NCBI GenBank assembly: GCA_023451915.1
Contig: JAEXXS010000303.1
Coordinates: 1-5,857 of the forward strand
Length of the DNA stretch: 5,857 nt
From: Pseudomonadota bacterium
GTDB lineage: Bacteria; Pseudomonadota; Alphaproteobacteria; Rhizobiales; Rhizobiaceae
Reading direction: 5' to 3'
A program made the translations under genes and the position numbers. Every line of letters begins with the position of its first letter. Within the stretch, counting starts at the first letter, position 1. Of this stretch, positions 1 to 5,857 are shown piece by piece. The notes under the pieces were generated by a model. That model made no database searches, was not told where the DNA came from, and saw only the letters and a list, made by a program, of their open reading frames with translations.

Positions 1-1604
1 TTCTGCAAGAAGCCGAAACGGCGACCGACCCGCACCGCATTGCAGAAATTCATACGCGGCTTGCCGATATCGACGCCCATTCGGCGGAAGCGCGCGCGGG
101 CGCGATCCTGTCCGGTCTCGGTTTCAATGCTGAAGCGCAACGGCGTCCGGCCTCGGCCTTCTCCGGCGGCTGGCGCATGCGCGTGGCTTTGGCTGCGGTT
201 CTGTTTGCCGAACCTGACCTGCTGCTGCTCGACGAACCGACCAACTATCTCGATCTCGAAGGCGTGTTGTGGCTGGTCGATTATGTGAAGCGCTATCCGC
301 ACACGGTCATCATCATCAGCCATGATCGCGATCTTTTGAATTCGGCCACGACCTCGATCATGCATCTCGACCAGAAGAAAATCACCTTCTGGCGCGGTAA
401 TTACGATCAGTTTGAGCGTCAGCGGCACGAAATGCTGGAATTGCAGCAGAAGGCGCATGCCAAGCAGGAAGCGCAACGCAAGCATATGGAATCCTTCGTT
501 GAGCGGTTCCGTGCCCAGGCGACCAAGGCCCGGCAGGCGCAGTCCCGCATCAAGGCATTGCAGAAGCTGAAGCCCATCGAACTTTATGTCGACAGCCATG
601 TGCAGCCTTTCAGCTTTCCCGATGCAGAGAAAAAAGCCGCCTCACCCATCATCGCTCTGGATCACGCCGATGTCGGCTATGCGCCCGGCAAGCCGGTGCT
701 GCGCAATGTGACGCTGCGCATCGACAATGACGACCGCATTGCGCTGCTCGGATCGAACGGCAATGGTAAGTCCACTTTGGCCAAGCTGATTGCTGGCCGG
801 TTGAAGCCGGAAAACGGCACGCTGACCATCTCGCCCAATCTGAAGGTGGCCTTCTTCGCGCAGCATCAGCTGGACGATCTGGTGCCGGAAGACAATGCCA
901 TCGAGCATGTGCGCAAGCTGATGCCGACCGAGCCGGAAGCGAAAGTTCGCTCTCGCGTGGCGCGGATGGGGCTTTCGACAGAAAAGATGCTGACGCCTGC
1001 GAAGGACCTTTCGGGCGGTGAGAAAGCGCGTCTTCTGATGGGGCTTGCCACCTTCCACGGTCCAAACCTTCTGATCCTCGACGAACCAACCAACCATTTG
1101 GATATCGACAGTCGCGAAGAACTGGTCCACGCGCTCAACGCTTTCAACGGCGCTGTCATCCTGATCGCGCATGACCGCCATCTGATCGAAGCCACGATGG
1201 AGCGGCTTTGGCTGGTGCGCGAAGGCGGCGTGAAGACGTTTGAAGGCGATCTCGACGAATATCGCCAGATCGTTCTGGCTGACGCCAAGGGCGAACCAGC
1301 TTCCGAACGTGACGAAGGGCCGAAGGTCAACAAGGCGGAGCAGCGCAAGCTTGCGGCGCAAAAGCGCGAGGCCATGGCGCCCTTGCAGAAAAAGATCAAG
1401 GAAACCGAGAGCTTGATGCAGAAACTGCAGAAACAGATTCAAGCTTTCGCCGCTCAATTGGAAGATCCGGCGCTTTACGAGAAAGAGCCTCAGAAAGCCA
1501 TTCGCATCAACAAGGATATGAGCGATGCAAAATCCGCGCTTGCAGACGCGGAAGAAAAATGGCTGGAGCTTTCATCGGAATATGAAGAGGCGATGGCGGA
1601 TTAA
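1..1604 (+). CDS. ABC-F family ATPase, YheS-like (5' end outside window)
   Basis: Soluble ATPase with two ABC domains and no membrane segments. ABC-F proteins generally bind the ribosomal E site and act on translation; that role is inferred from the family. The reading frame is open from base 3 to the TAA at 1602-1604, about 533 codons. Visible parts in order: signature FSGGW of domain 1 (159-173), Walker B LLLLDEPTNYLD (DE at 231-236), H-loop ISHD (HD at 321-326), a charged helical linker (roughly 414-600) with the family wording FRAQATKARQAQSRIK, domain 2 Walker A GSNGNGKST (750-776), FFAQHQLD, signature LSGGEKA (1008-1028), Walker B LILDEPTNHLD (DE at 1080-1085), H-loop IAHD (HD at 1170-1175), and a Lys/Glu-rich C-terminal coiled coil (about 1330-1590). 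The first Walker A and roughly 90 residues are missing only because the window starts inside the gene. ATG 177 is internal, not the start. The linker and C-terminal tail resemble E. coli YheS more than Uup or EttA. The family is certain, the subfamily likely. Confidence 0.94.
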   Translation, partial: LQEAETATDPHRIAEIHTRLADIDAHSAEARAGAILSGLGFNAEAQRRPASAFSGGWRMRVALAAVLFAEPDLLLLDEPTNYLDLEGVLWLVDYVKRYPHTVIIISHDRDLLNSATTSIMHLDQKKITFWRGNYDQFERQRHEMLELQQKAHAKQEAQRKHMESFVERFRAQATKARQAQSRIKALQKLKPIELYVDSHVQPFSFPDAEKKAASPIIALDHADVGYAPGKPVLRNVTLRIDNDDRIALLGSNGNGKSTLAKLIAGRLKPENGTLTISPNLKVAFFAQHQLDDLVPEDNAIEHVRKLMPTEPEAKVRSRVARMGLSTEKMLTPAKDLSGGEKARLLMGLATFHGPNLLILDEPTNHLDIDSREELVHALNAFNGAVILIAHDRHLIEATMERLWLVREGGVKTFEGDLDEYRQIVLADAKGEPASERDEGPKVNKAEQRKLAAQKREAMAPLQKKIKETESLMQKLQKQIQAFAAQLEDPALYEKEPQKAIRINKDMSDAKSALADAEEKWLELSSEYEEAMAD

Positions 1605-1615
1605 TCCACCGTCGC

Positions 1616-1894
1616 TCAACCGATAAATCCAAGGGCGAACGCAAGCGCCAGCAGCACCCATCCGATAACGCGCGCCCAGACCGGCAGAGGCCTGGGCGCG
1701 AAGCGGACCGCCAGAACCGCGAAAATAACGGTCAGGATCGGAAACCCGAAATAGATCGCGACATATCCGCTCGATCCTTCAAAGGACGAGCCGAAAACGC
1801 CGAGCCGCTCCAGCGGAAACAGAGCGAAAAACGCCAGCACTGCCGACAGAAGAAGCAAAAGCAAACGGTCTGAAACGGTGCGAACAAGCTGCAT
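1616..1894 (-). CDS. Small hypothetical membrane protein, three predicted helices
   Basis: I do not recognise this family. The 92-residue product is strongly hydrophobic, with three likely membrane segments at about residues 9-28, 44-63 and 73-91. A short loop (LERLGVFGSSFEG) joins the first two, and a basic, Pro-rich stretch (RFAPRPLPVWAR) lies between the second and third. There is no signal-peptide cleavage site and no catalytic motif. I chose ATG at 1894-1892, six bases after the upstream stop, with AGAG about 10 nt before it. A TTG at 1903-1901 would add three residues (MNP) and overlap the upstream stop as TTGA, but has no spaced Shine-Dalgarno. It is the last gene of a tight minus-strand run behind holC. 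Its stop (1618-1616) faces the ABC-F stop across 11 bp. It is probably an inner-membrane partner or accessory of the preceding protein, which is inference from position only. Confidence 0.75.
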   Translation of the reverse strand: MQLVRTVSDRLLLLLLSAVLAFFALFPLERLGVFGSSFEGSSGYVAIYFGFPILTVIFAVLAVRFAPRPLPVWARVIGWVLLALAFALGFIG

Positions 1895-1899
1895 GGGGT

Positions 1900-2460
1900 T
1901 CAACTCTGCCGGCGCAAGCGTGTGCGCATCAGGCCGTAAACACCGAGCACCCCCAGAACCAGACCGATGGTCGTAAAGGTTTCGTCCGGCGTTTCCGCCC
2001 CACGACGCAGAACCAGATCGGCCTTCGATATTTGTAGGCCGTCCGTATTGCCCTGAACGAGGCGAAACGCATATTGGCCGGGAATGACCGGATCAATATC
2101 GCCCGCACTCTGGCGCAGCGGCGTTCCATCCTGCGGGCGGTCTGTGTTGATCGAGCTGCTGTTGGATACGAAATCAAGCCCCTGCGACAAAACCGGCTGG
2201 CCGTCACGGCTGACCGCCAGCGTCAGTGCAGAACGGCGTTCCGCCGGGACATAGCCCGGCAAAGGCGTTGCGTCGATGAAGACCCGCACCGGCGCATCGC
2301 CCGCTTCAAGACGCACTTCCTGCACCTTGAAGCCGCTCTGCCGGTTTTCCAGCATTGTCCAGTGGCCGATCTCGCTGCCGGTGAAATGGCGCATATACCA
2401 GGGATAGCCCAGGCCCAGCCCGACGCCCGCCACGATCATCGCAACAAAAACCGGCCGCAT
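1900..2460 (-). CDS. Hypothetical membrane-anchored protein with periplasmic beta-rich domain
   Basis: I do not recognise this family. The product is 186 residues long. An N-terminal hydrophobic segment (about residues 3-22) is followed by an extracytoplasmic-looking region (about 25-160) with alternating polar and hydrophobic stretches typical of a beta-sandwich: KVQEVRLEAGDAPVRVFID, LTLAVSRDGQPVL, QYAFRLVQ, KADLVLRR. A second hydrophobic segment (about 163-179) is followed by a basic tail RTRLRRQS, which should stay in the cytoplasm. A single domain held by a helix at each end is therefore likely. The start is ATG 2460-2458, sharing one base with the holC stop (TGATG). GGAAAG at 2470-2465 sits about 7 nt upstream. 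An in-frame ATG at 2541 would lie inside holC and put 27 polar residues before the membrane helix, so I rejected it. The arrangement implies translational coupling to holC. No enzyme motif is visible. Confidence 0.82.
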   Translation of the reverse strand: MRPVFVAMIVAGVGLGLGYPWYMRHFTGSEIGHWTMLENRQSGFKVQEVRLEAGDAPVRVFIDATPLPGYVPAERRSALTLAVSRDGQPVLSQGLDFVSNSSSINTDRPQDGTPLRQSAGDIDPVIPGQYAFRLVQGNTDGLQISKADLVLRRGAETPDETFTTIGLVLGVLGVYGLMRTRLRRQS

Positions 2461-2909
2461 CAGGCTTTCCGCTCCCAGCGGCGATCCGGCGTCTGTTGCC
2501 AGTAAGTCAAATCGTGATTCTCCTCCTTGAAGGCTTTCCATTGCCCGCGTGCAATATCGAGCTGGTCCTGATCATGACCGTCAAACATCACCACCAGCCG
2601 TTCATAATTACCGACCTGCTCCAGCCTCGCACCTTCGACCAGAAAGCGGACGGTTGCGCCATTGGCATTGTTTTCGGTCGTCGTCAGCAGAACAGGCTGC
2701 TGGTCCGGGTTTGGTTCCGCATCGGTGCCATGGGCAACGAAGGACGTGTCGGAAAAGGTCCACAGCAGATTATCGAGCGCGTCGCGTCTTTCCTCACTGA
2801 CGGTCTGCACCGTCACACGCCAGCCGCGCCCAAGCGATCGCTCGACGAGACCCGGAAGGGCTTCGTCGAGTGTCGATTCCGTCAGATGGTAGAACAGGAT
2901 TTCCGCCAT
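2460..2909 (-). CDS. holC: DNA polymerase III subunit chi
   Basis: Cytoplasmic replisome component. In E. coli, chi pairs with psi (HolD) in the clamp-loader complex and contacts single-stranded-DNA-binding protein. The 149-residue product matches the usual length of about 145-150. Family wording is visible throughout: FYHLT at residues 6-10, LVERSLGRGWRVTVQ near 21-35, LDNLLWTFSDTSFVAH at 45-60, the QPVLLT motif at 71-76, YERLVVMFDG at 102-111, ARGQWKAFKE at 120-129, and the C-terminal YWQQTPDRRWERK. The start is ATG 2909-2907, with GGGA (2918-2915) about 5 nt upstream. An in-frame extension back to 2969 would add 20 unconserved residues and run through the hairpin. The stop overlaps the next gene by one base. 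No holD is in this window, and alphaproteobacteria often lack a recognisable one. holC beside pepA is a common bacterial arrangement. Confidence 0.96.
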   Translation of the reverse strand: MAEILFYHLTESTLDEALPGLVERSLGRGWRVTVQTVSEERRDALDNLLWTFSDTSFVAHGTDAEPNPDQQPVLLTTTENNANGATVRFLVEGARLEQVGNYERLVVMFDGHDQDQLDIARGQWKAFKEENHDLTYWQQTPDRRWERKA

Positions 2910-2929
2910 GCACGTCCCAGAACTGTTTG

Positions 2930-2976
2930 CAAGACGGGGCGGAGAAAATGATTCACATTTCCGCCCCATCGTCTTG
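2930..2976. other. Imperfect hairpin between pepA and holC
   Basis: An inverted repeat fills most of the 80-bp gap between the pepA stop and the holC start. Outer arms CAAGAC (2930-2935) and GTCTTG (2971-2976) pair. GGGGCGGA (2936-2943) pairs with TCCGCCCC (2960-2967), leaving ATC (2968-2970) bulged. AATG (2947-2950) pairs with CATT (2956-2959) around a small loop. That gives about 18 base pairs. Read on the minus strand, the sequence after the stem is CAAACAG, not a run of T. It is therefore not a canonical intrinsic terminator, though it could be an attenuator or a 3'-end stabilising stem for pepA mRNA. It ends 11 bases before the holC Shine-Dalgarno. The fold is directly visible; the role is inference. 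Confidence 0.6.
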
Positions 2977-2989
2977 TTTCAAAAAGAGT

Positions 2990-4483
2990 TTAGCTTTCGA
3001 AGTGATCGCGGACAAGGCGGTCGAGCAGACGCACGCCATAGCCGGAAGCCCAGCTTTGGCTGTATTCGTTTGCCGGAGACCCCATTGCCGTGCCTGCCAC
3101 GTCGAGATGCGCCCAAGGCGTATCACCGACAAAGCGCTTCAGGAACTGCGCAGCGGTGATCGAGCCGCCATAACGCCCGGCGCTGTTCTTCATATCGGCG
3201 AATTTCGAATCGATCATCTTGTCGTATTCCGCGCCAAGCGGCAGACGCCACAGCTTTTCGCCCGTTGCCTGACCGGCATCGTAAAGCTGGTCCGCCAGCT
3301 CGTCGTCATTCGAAAACAGGCCAGCGTGATATTGGCCGAGCGCCACCATGACCGCGCCGGTCAGCGTTGCCAGATTGATGATGAAACGTGGCTTGAAGCG
3401 ATCATTGGTGTAGTGCAGCGCATCGGCCAGAACCAGACGGCCTTCGGCATCGGTGTTGATAACCTCAATGGTCTGCCCGGACATCGTCGTGACGATGTCG
3501 CCTGGGCGCTGCGCATTGCCATCCGGCATGTTTTCCACAAGGCCGATCACACCAATTGCATTGACCTTGGCCTTGCGTCCCGCGAGCGCGCGCATCAGGC
3601 CCGTCACGGCAGCCGCGCCGCCCATGTCGCCCTTCATGTCTTCCATGCCGCCAGCAGGCTTGATGGAAATGCCGCCCGTGTCGAACACCACGCCCTTGCC
3701 GACAAAGGCGACAGGCTTTTCCTTGCCCTTCGCGCCCTGCCATTCCATGATGACGAGACGCGGTGGGCGCACCGAACCCTGTGCAACACCAAGAAGCGCG
3801 CCCATGCCGAGCTTCTTCATTTCCTTTTCGCCGAGGATCTCGATTTTGACGCCGAGCTTCTCAAGCTTTTCCGCTTCTTCGGCAAATTCTACCGGGCCCA
3901 GCACATTGGCTGGTTCGTTGACGAGATTGCGTGCCTGAATGACGCCGTCCGAGATGGCTTCCGCCACTTCAAAGGCCTTCTTCGCGCTGTGCGTGTCGGC
4001 AACATTGATGGTGATTTTCGCAGCGTGCTTCGGCTCCGAGTTTTCTTCGTTCTTGCGCGTCTTATAACGGTCGAACGTGTAGGACCGCAGGATCATGCCA
4101 AGCGCCACGTCGGCAGCTTCGTCGCCCGCAATCGTCGTTTCCGGCAAGGCCAGCGTGACCGTCGCGCGTTCCGACTTGCCGATTCGCGAAAATGCCGCGC
4201 CGCCGATCTTCAGCCAGTCATCATTGCCGAGCTTGCCCGGCTCGCCAACGCCGACGAGAATAATCTTGTCGATGCCGCCAGCCGAGGTTTCGATTGCTTC
4301 AGCCGTCTTGCCCAATGCGCCCGTGAAATCCGAGATTTCGAGGATGCGCGCAATCTTTTCCGCCCCACCGACGGCCTGCGCCGCCTCTTCCGCGAAGCCT
4401 CCGCCTTTGGCAACCAATACGATGGCGGCACCCTTTTCAGGGGCTCCAAACGCGCTGAACGAAATCGAAGGACGTTTAGACAT
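2990..4483 (-). CDS. pepA: Leucyl (cytosol) aminopeptidase, M17 family
   Basis: Cytoplasmic metallo-aminopeptidase that removes N-terminal residues, preferably leucine-like, from peptides. It normally works as a hexamer with two metal ions (Zn or Mn) per subunit. The product is 497 residues, close to the E. coli enzyme at about 503. The N-terminal macrodomain-like region spans roughly residues 1-170 and the catalytic domain roughly 175-497. Expected residues are all present: Lys263 and Asp268 ([11 protein letters not shown]), Lys275 (SIKP), Asp286 (MKGDMGG), and Asp345, Glu347 and Arg349 in the family signature NTDAEGRL (343-350). Each lies 7 positions before its E. coli counterpart (K270, D275, K282, D293, D352, E354, R356, from memory). 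The start is ATG 4483-4481, with GGAG about 6 nt upstream (TTTGGAGTTATC). An in-frame ATG at 4582 would add 33 unconserved residues. E. coli PepA also binds DNA (cer recombination, carAB), but nothing here shows that for this protein. It is divergent from lptF and may read into holC. Confidence 0.98.
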   Translation of the reverse strand: MSKRPSISFSAFGAPEKGAAIVLVAKGGGFAEEAAQAVGGAEKIARILEISDFTGALGKTAEAIETSAGGIDKIILVGVGEPGKLGNDDWLKIGGAAFSRIGKSERATVTLALPETTIAGDEAADVALGMILRSYTFDRYKTRKNEENSEPKHAAKITINVADTHSAKKAFEVAEAISDGVIQARNLVNEPANVLGPVEFAEEAEKLEKLGVKIEILGEKEMKKLGMGALLGVAQGSVRPPRLVIMEWQGAKGKEKPVAFVGKGVVFDTGGISIKPAGGMEDMKGDMGGAAAVTGLMRALAGRKAKVNAIGVIGLVENMPDGNAQRPGDIVTTMSGQTIEVINTDAEGRLVLADALHYTNDRFKPRFIINLATLTGAVMVALGQYHAGLFSNDDELADQLYDAGQATGEKLWRLPLGAEYDKMIDSKFADMKNSAGRYGGSITAAQFLKRFVGDTPWAHLDVAGTAMGSPANEYSQSWASGYGVRLLDRLVRDHFES

Positions 4484-4515
4484 GATAACTCCAAACCGAT
4501 GGCCGATTAACAAAT

Positions 4516-4529
4516 GACACGATTGTGTC
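4516..4529. promoter_or_regulatory. Inverted repeat upstream of pepA, possible operator
   Basis: GACAC-GATT-GTGTC consists of perfect 5-bp arms around a 4-bp centre, 33-46 bases before the pepA ATG. Its position would suit an operator in the 5' leader or core promoter of pepA. I cannot assign it to a known regulator, and 5-bp arms can arise by chance. Confidence 0.25.
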
Positions 4530-4572
4530 GCGACTTTTCCCCACTCATGTGAGACGAATATGGCGAAACAGC

Positions 4573-4588
4573 AAGGGCGCAAGCCCTT
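4573..4588 (+). other. Short stem with GCAA tetraloop in the divergent region
   Basis: AAGGGC-GCAA-GCCCTT is a perfect 6-bp stem. As plus-strand RNA it would close a GNRA-type GCAA loop with a C-G pair. No T-run follows, so it is not a terminator. On the minus strand it lies 90-105 bases before the pepA start and covers the weak -35 candidate. It may be an operator-like dyad or chance. Confidence 0.25.
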
Positions 4589-4734
4589 CCTTATCAGTTT
4601 TGCGTTAACTTGGGTGAAGCGTCATCAAATGCAATCGATATCCTGGTCATTTCGTTTAAGGGTTGCGCAAAAACAGGTTGCCTCGGACAGTTCAATCCTT
4701 TTAACAGACGGGAGCTAGCGCCAGCGCTTCGCTT

Positions 4735-4750
4735 TTAGTACTCTGTTAAC
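4735..4750 (+). promoter_or_regulatory. CtrA-like binding site upstream of lptF
   Basis: TTAG-TACTCTG-TTAAC matches the alphaproteobacterial CtrA consensus TTAA-N7-TTAAC with one mismatch (G for A in the left half) and exact 7-base spacing. It lies about 116-131 bases before the lptF ATG and 10 bp before a weak -35 candidate at 4760. CtrA is a cell-cycle response regulator that, in Brucella, has been linked to envelope genes. Binding here is inference, and AT-rich intergenic DNA gives such matches by chance. Confidence 0.35.
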
Positions 4751-4759
4751 TGCGTTTAT

Positions 4760-4790
4760 TTGGGCAATCTTAGCCAAGCGGCATTAGATT
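4760..4790 (+). promoter_or_regulatory. Weak candidate promoter for lptF
   Basis: TTGGGC (4760-4765) could serve as -35, with TTAGAT (4784-4789, 18-bp spacer) or TAGATT (4785-4790, 19-bp spacer) as -10. It lies in the most AT-rich part of the region, with transcription expected near 4796, leaving a leader of about 70 nt before lptF. The match is modest, and alphaproteobacterial promoters are poorly predicted by eye. Confidence 0.3.
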
Positions 4791-4865
4791 AAACTTATTA
4801 TTGGGAGTGCCGGTCCATGATTATGGATGGTCTCCTTCAACGGAACCGGGATGTAAACTCCACCT

Positions 4866-5857
4866 ATGCGATTGATAGAGTTGTACATCCTGCGCCGCGT
4901 GGCGATTATGTTCTTCGCGGTGCTGGGCGCGGCGGTGGGCATTACGTGGACGGTGCAGGTGCTTCAGCGCATCGACTTTCTGACGACCAGCGGCCAGACT
5001 ATTCAGACGATGATTCAGTTCAGTTCGCTGCTGATCCCGTCTGCCATTCCGCTGGTAATGCCTTTTGCGCTGATCATCGCCATCACGCAGACGCTCTCGA
5101 CGATGAACCAGGATTCCGAGCTGGTCGTCATCAATGCATCGGGGGCGCCGCGCAGTGCCGTCATGCGTCCGATCCTGATGCTGGCGGCGGCGATTTCCAT
5201 CGTTTCGTTTCTGGTCGCCAATTATGTCGATCCCTATGCGCGCATGAACATGCGCGCGATGATCGCCAATGCCAGTGCCGACCTCGTCAATCTGATCGTT
5301 CAGGAAGGCAGCTTCCGCAAACTGGCCGACAATCTCTATATTCAGGTGGCCGAGCGGCGTGCCGACGGCAGTATTGGCGGGTTGTTCATTGCGGATTCCC
5401 GCGATCCATCGCTCGATCTCATCTATTATGCAGCCGATGGCGGCATCGCCACGACGGAGACCGGCGCCAACATGCTTCTGATGCAGAAGGGCGAAGTGCA
5501 GCGCCGCAGCGTGTCCGACGGCACGGTTTCGATCATCAAATTCGATTCCTATGCATTTGATCTCAGCCAGTTTGCCTCTGCTGGCGACGATTTCGTGGTC
5601 TATGCCAAGGACCGCCCGCTGTCCTATCTGCTCAATCCAGACCCGAATGATCCGATCCTGCAAACGCGTCCGCTCCGTTACAAGGCGGAACTGCATCGCC
5701 GTTTGACGCAATGGCTCTATCCGGTGGTCTTCGCGATGATCGCTCTGGCTTTCGCGGGTGATTCCCGCTCGCATCGCGAAGCGCGCGTTTCTGCGTCCTT
5801 TTCCGCTATCAGCGTTGCCCTTCTCGTCTATTGGGCCGGGTATTTCGCATCCGACCG
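4866..5857 (+). CDS. lptF: LPS export ABC transporter permease LptF (3' end outside window)
   Basis: Inner-membrane permease of the LptB2FG complex, which extracts lipopolysaccharide from the inner membrane and passes it to the Lpt bridge toward the outer membrane. The frame is open for 330 codons plus two bases to the right edge, where the last part of the protein is missing. It starts RLIELYILRRV, then shows membrane segments at about residues 13-32, 55-77 and 102-121, a periplasmic jellyroll region (about 125-275), and two further segments at about 283-298 and 312-327. NQDSELVVINASGAP (81-95) is the cytoplasmic coupling segment expected to contact LptB, with Glu85 in the position of the conserved E. 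coli LptF glutamate. The ATG at 4866 is the first start after an in-frame TAA (4854-4856), so the start is well fixed. Its Shine-Dalgarno is weak, with GGGA 14 nt away. LptF and LptG are paralogues; the order (first gene, divergent from pepA) favours LptF. lptG probably follows. Confidence 0.95.
   Translation, partial: MRLIELYILRRVAIMFFAVLGAAVGITWTVQVLQRIDFLTTSGQTIQTMIQFSSLLIPSAIPLVMPFALIIAITQTLSTMNQDSELVVINASGAPRSAVMRPILMLAAAISIVSFLVANYVDPYARMNMRAMIANASADLVNLIVQEGSFRKLADNLYIQVAERRADGSIGGLFIADSRDPSLDLIYYAADGGIATTETGANMLLMQKGEVQRRSVSDGTVSIIKFDSYAFDLSQFASAGDDFVVYAKDRPLSYLLNPDPNDPILQTRPLRYKAELHRRLTQWLYPVVFAMIALAFAGDSRSHREARVSASFSAISVALLVYWAGYFASD

Larger units (their letters stand above)
4484..4865. 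other. Divergent intergenic region between pepA and lptF
   Basis: This 382-bp stretch has no supportable gene and is more AT-rich than its surroundings, especially 4731-4802. It should contain the pepA promoter (minus) and the lptF promoter (plus). Structures seen: inverted repeat GACAC-GATT-GTGTC at 4516-4529; stem AAGGGC-GCAA-GCCCTT at 4573-4588; two GTTAAC palindromes at 4604-4609 and 4745-4750; palindrome TTGCGCAA at 4663-4670; GGTTGC repeated at 4661 and 4676; AGCGC-CA-GCGCT at 4717-4728; and a CtrA-like site at 4735-4750. For pepA, only a poor minus-strand promoter candidate is visible: TTGCGC at 4582-4577 and TATTCG at 4560-4555, with a 16-bp spacer. I see no tRNA, small-RNA or riboswitch pattern I can name. 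Confidence 0.7.

Noticed and set aside
642..1457. 271-codon open frame on the minus strand inside the ABC-F gene
   Set aside because: Antisense to clear ABC motifs (Walker A, signature and Walker B of domain 2). The composition is shadow-like with no domain.
2461..2541. Upstream start at 2541 for the membrane-anchored protein
   Set aside because: It would overlap holC by 27 codons and place a polar tail before the membrane helix. ATG 2460 has a Shine-Dalgarno and a TGATG junction.
2074..2951. Plus-strand frames (2074-2505, 2496-2951) opposite holC and the 186-residue protein
   Set aside because: The minus-strand holC is unmistakable and its downstream neighbour has coherent membrane topology. 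The antisense translations show neither.
2870..4510. 546-codon open frame on the plus strand opposite pepA
   Set aside because: It lies antisense to a complete, textbook pepA. Its product is rich in Arg and His with no recognisable motif, as expected from the complement of a GC-rich gene.
4484..4582. N-terminal extension of pepA to 4582
   Set aside because: The 33 extra residues do not look like M17 family sequence, and the ATG at 4483 has a good GGAG about 6 nt upstream.
4678..4706. Second promoter candidate TTGCCT-N17-TTAACA for lptF
   Set aside because: Spacing is good, but the -10 is poor and it would leave a leader of about 150 nt. No independent support.
4817..5560. 247-codon plus-strand frame overlapping lptF
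   Set aside because: The product is Arg/His/Ala-rich without hydrophobic pattern or motif, while the lptF frame carries full membrane topology and family motifs. Only its start region is kept as a finding about the leader.
4821..5774. 317-codon minus-strand frame opposite lptF
   Set aside because: Shadow of lptF, with low-complexity Arg/His-rich translation and no family resemblance.
1..5857. Mobile elements, CRISPR arrays, tRNA/rRNA, toxin-antitoxin or phage genes
   Set aside because: I found no repeats with regular spacing, no transposase or integrase wording, no cloverleaf-like sequence and no compositional break. The window looks like core chromosome.

Overview
The window reads as ordinary chromosome from an alphaproteobacterium of the order Hyphomicrobiales (Rhizobiales). 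The Brucella/Ochrobactrum group is the best guess. This rests on moderately high GC, the protein wording of PepA, HolC and LptF (which matches my memory of that group), and the gene set. The genus is inference; no search was run. There is no sign of mobile DNA, CRISPR, RNA genes or large repeats.

Layout, left to right. (1) Bases 1-1604, plus strand: most of a YheS-type ABC-F ATPase, whose N-terminus with the first Walker A lies off the left edge. (2) Bases 1616-2909, minus strand, read right to left: holC (DNA polymerase III chi subunit), then an unrecognised membrane-anchored protein of 186 residues, then an unrecognised three-helix membrane protein of about 92 residues. The three genes overlap or nearly touch and are probably co-transcribed. 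The last one converges on the ABC-F gene with only 11 bp between stop codons. (3) Bases 2990-4483, minus strand: pepA, a complete leucyl aminopeptidase of 497 residues with every metal-binding and catalytic residue. It lies 80 bp upstream of holC, and that gap is largely an imperfect hairpin. (4) Bases 4484-4865: a 382-bp divergent intergenic region holding the pepA and lptF control sequences, with several small inverted repeats and one near-consensus CtrA-like site. (5) Bases 4866-5857, plus strand: lptF, an inner-membrane subunit of the LPS export transporter, running off the right edge.

How the genes relate: holC serves the replisome, pepA general peptide turnover, lptF outer-membrane biogenesis, and the ABC-F protein most likely the ribosome. 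They do not form one pathway. The only multi-gene unit is pepA/holC/two membrane proteins on the minus strand, and lptF probably opens an lptF-lptG type operon to the right.

I did not find an undescribed system. The points worth a second look are the two unknown membrane proteins locked to holC, the hairpin between pepA and holC, the possible CtrA site and weak ribosome-binding site of lptF, and small palindromes upstream of pepA.
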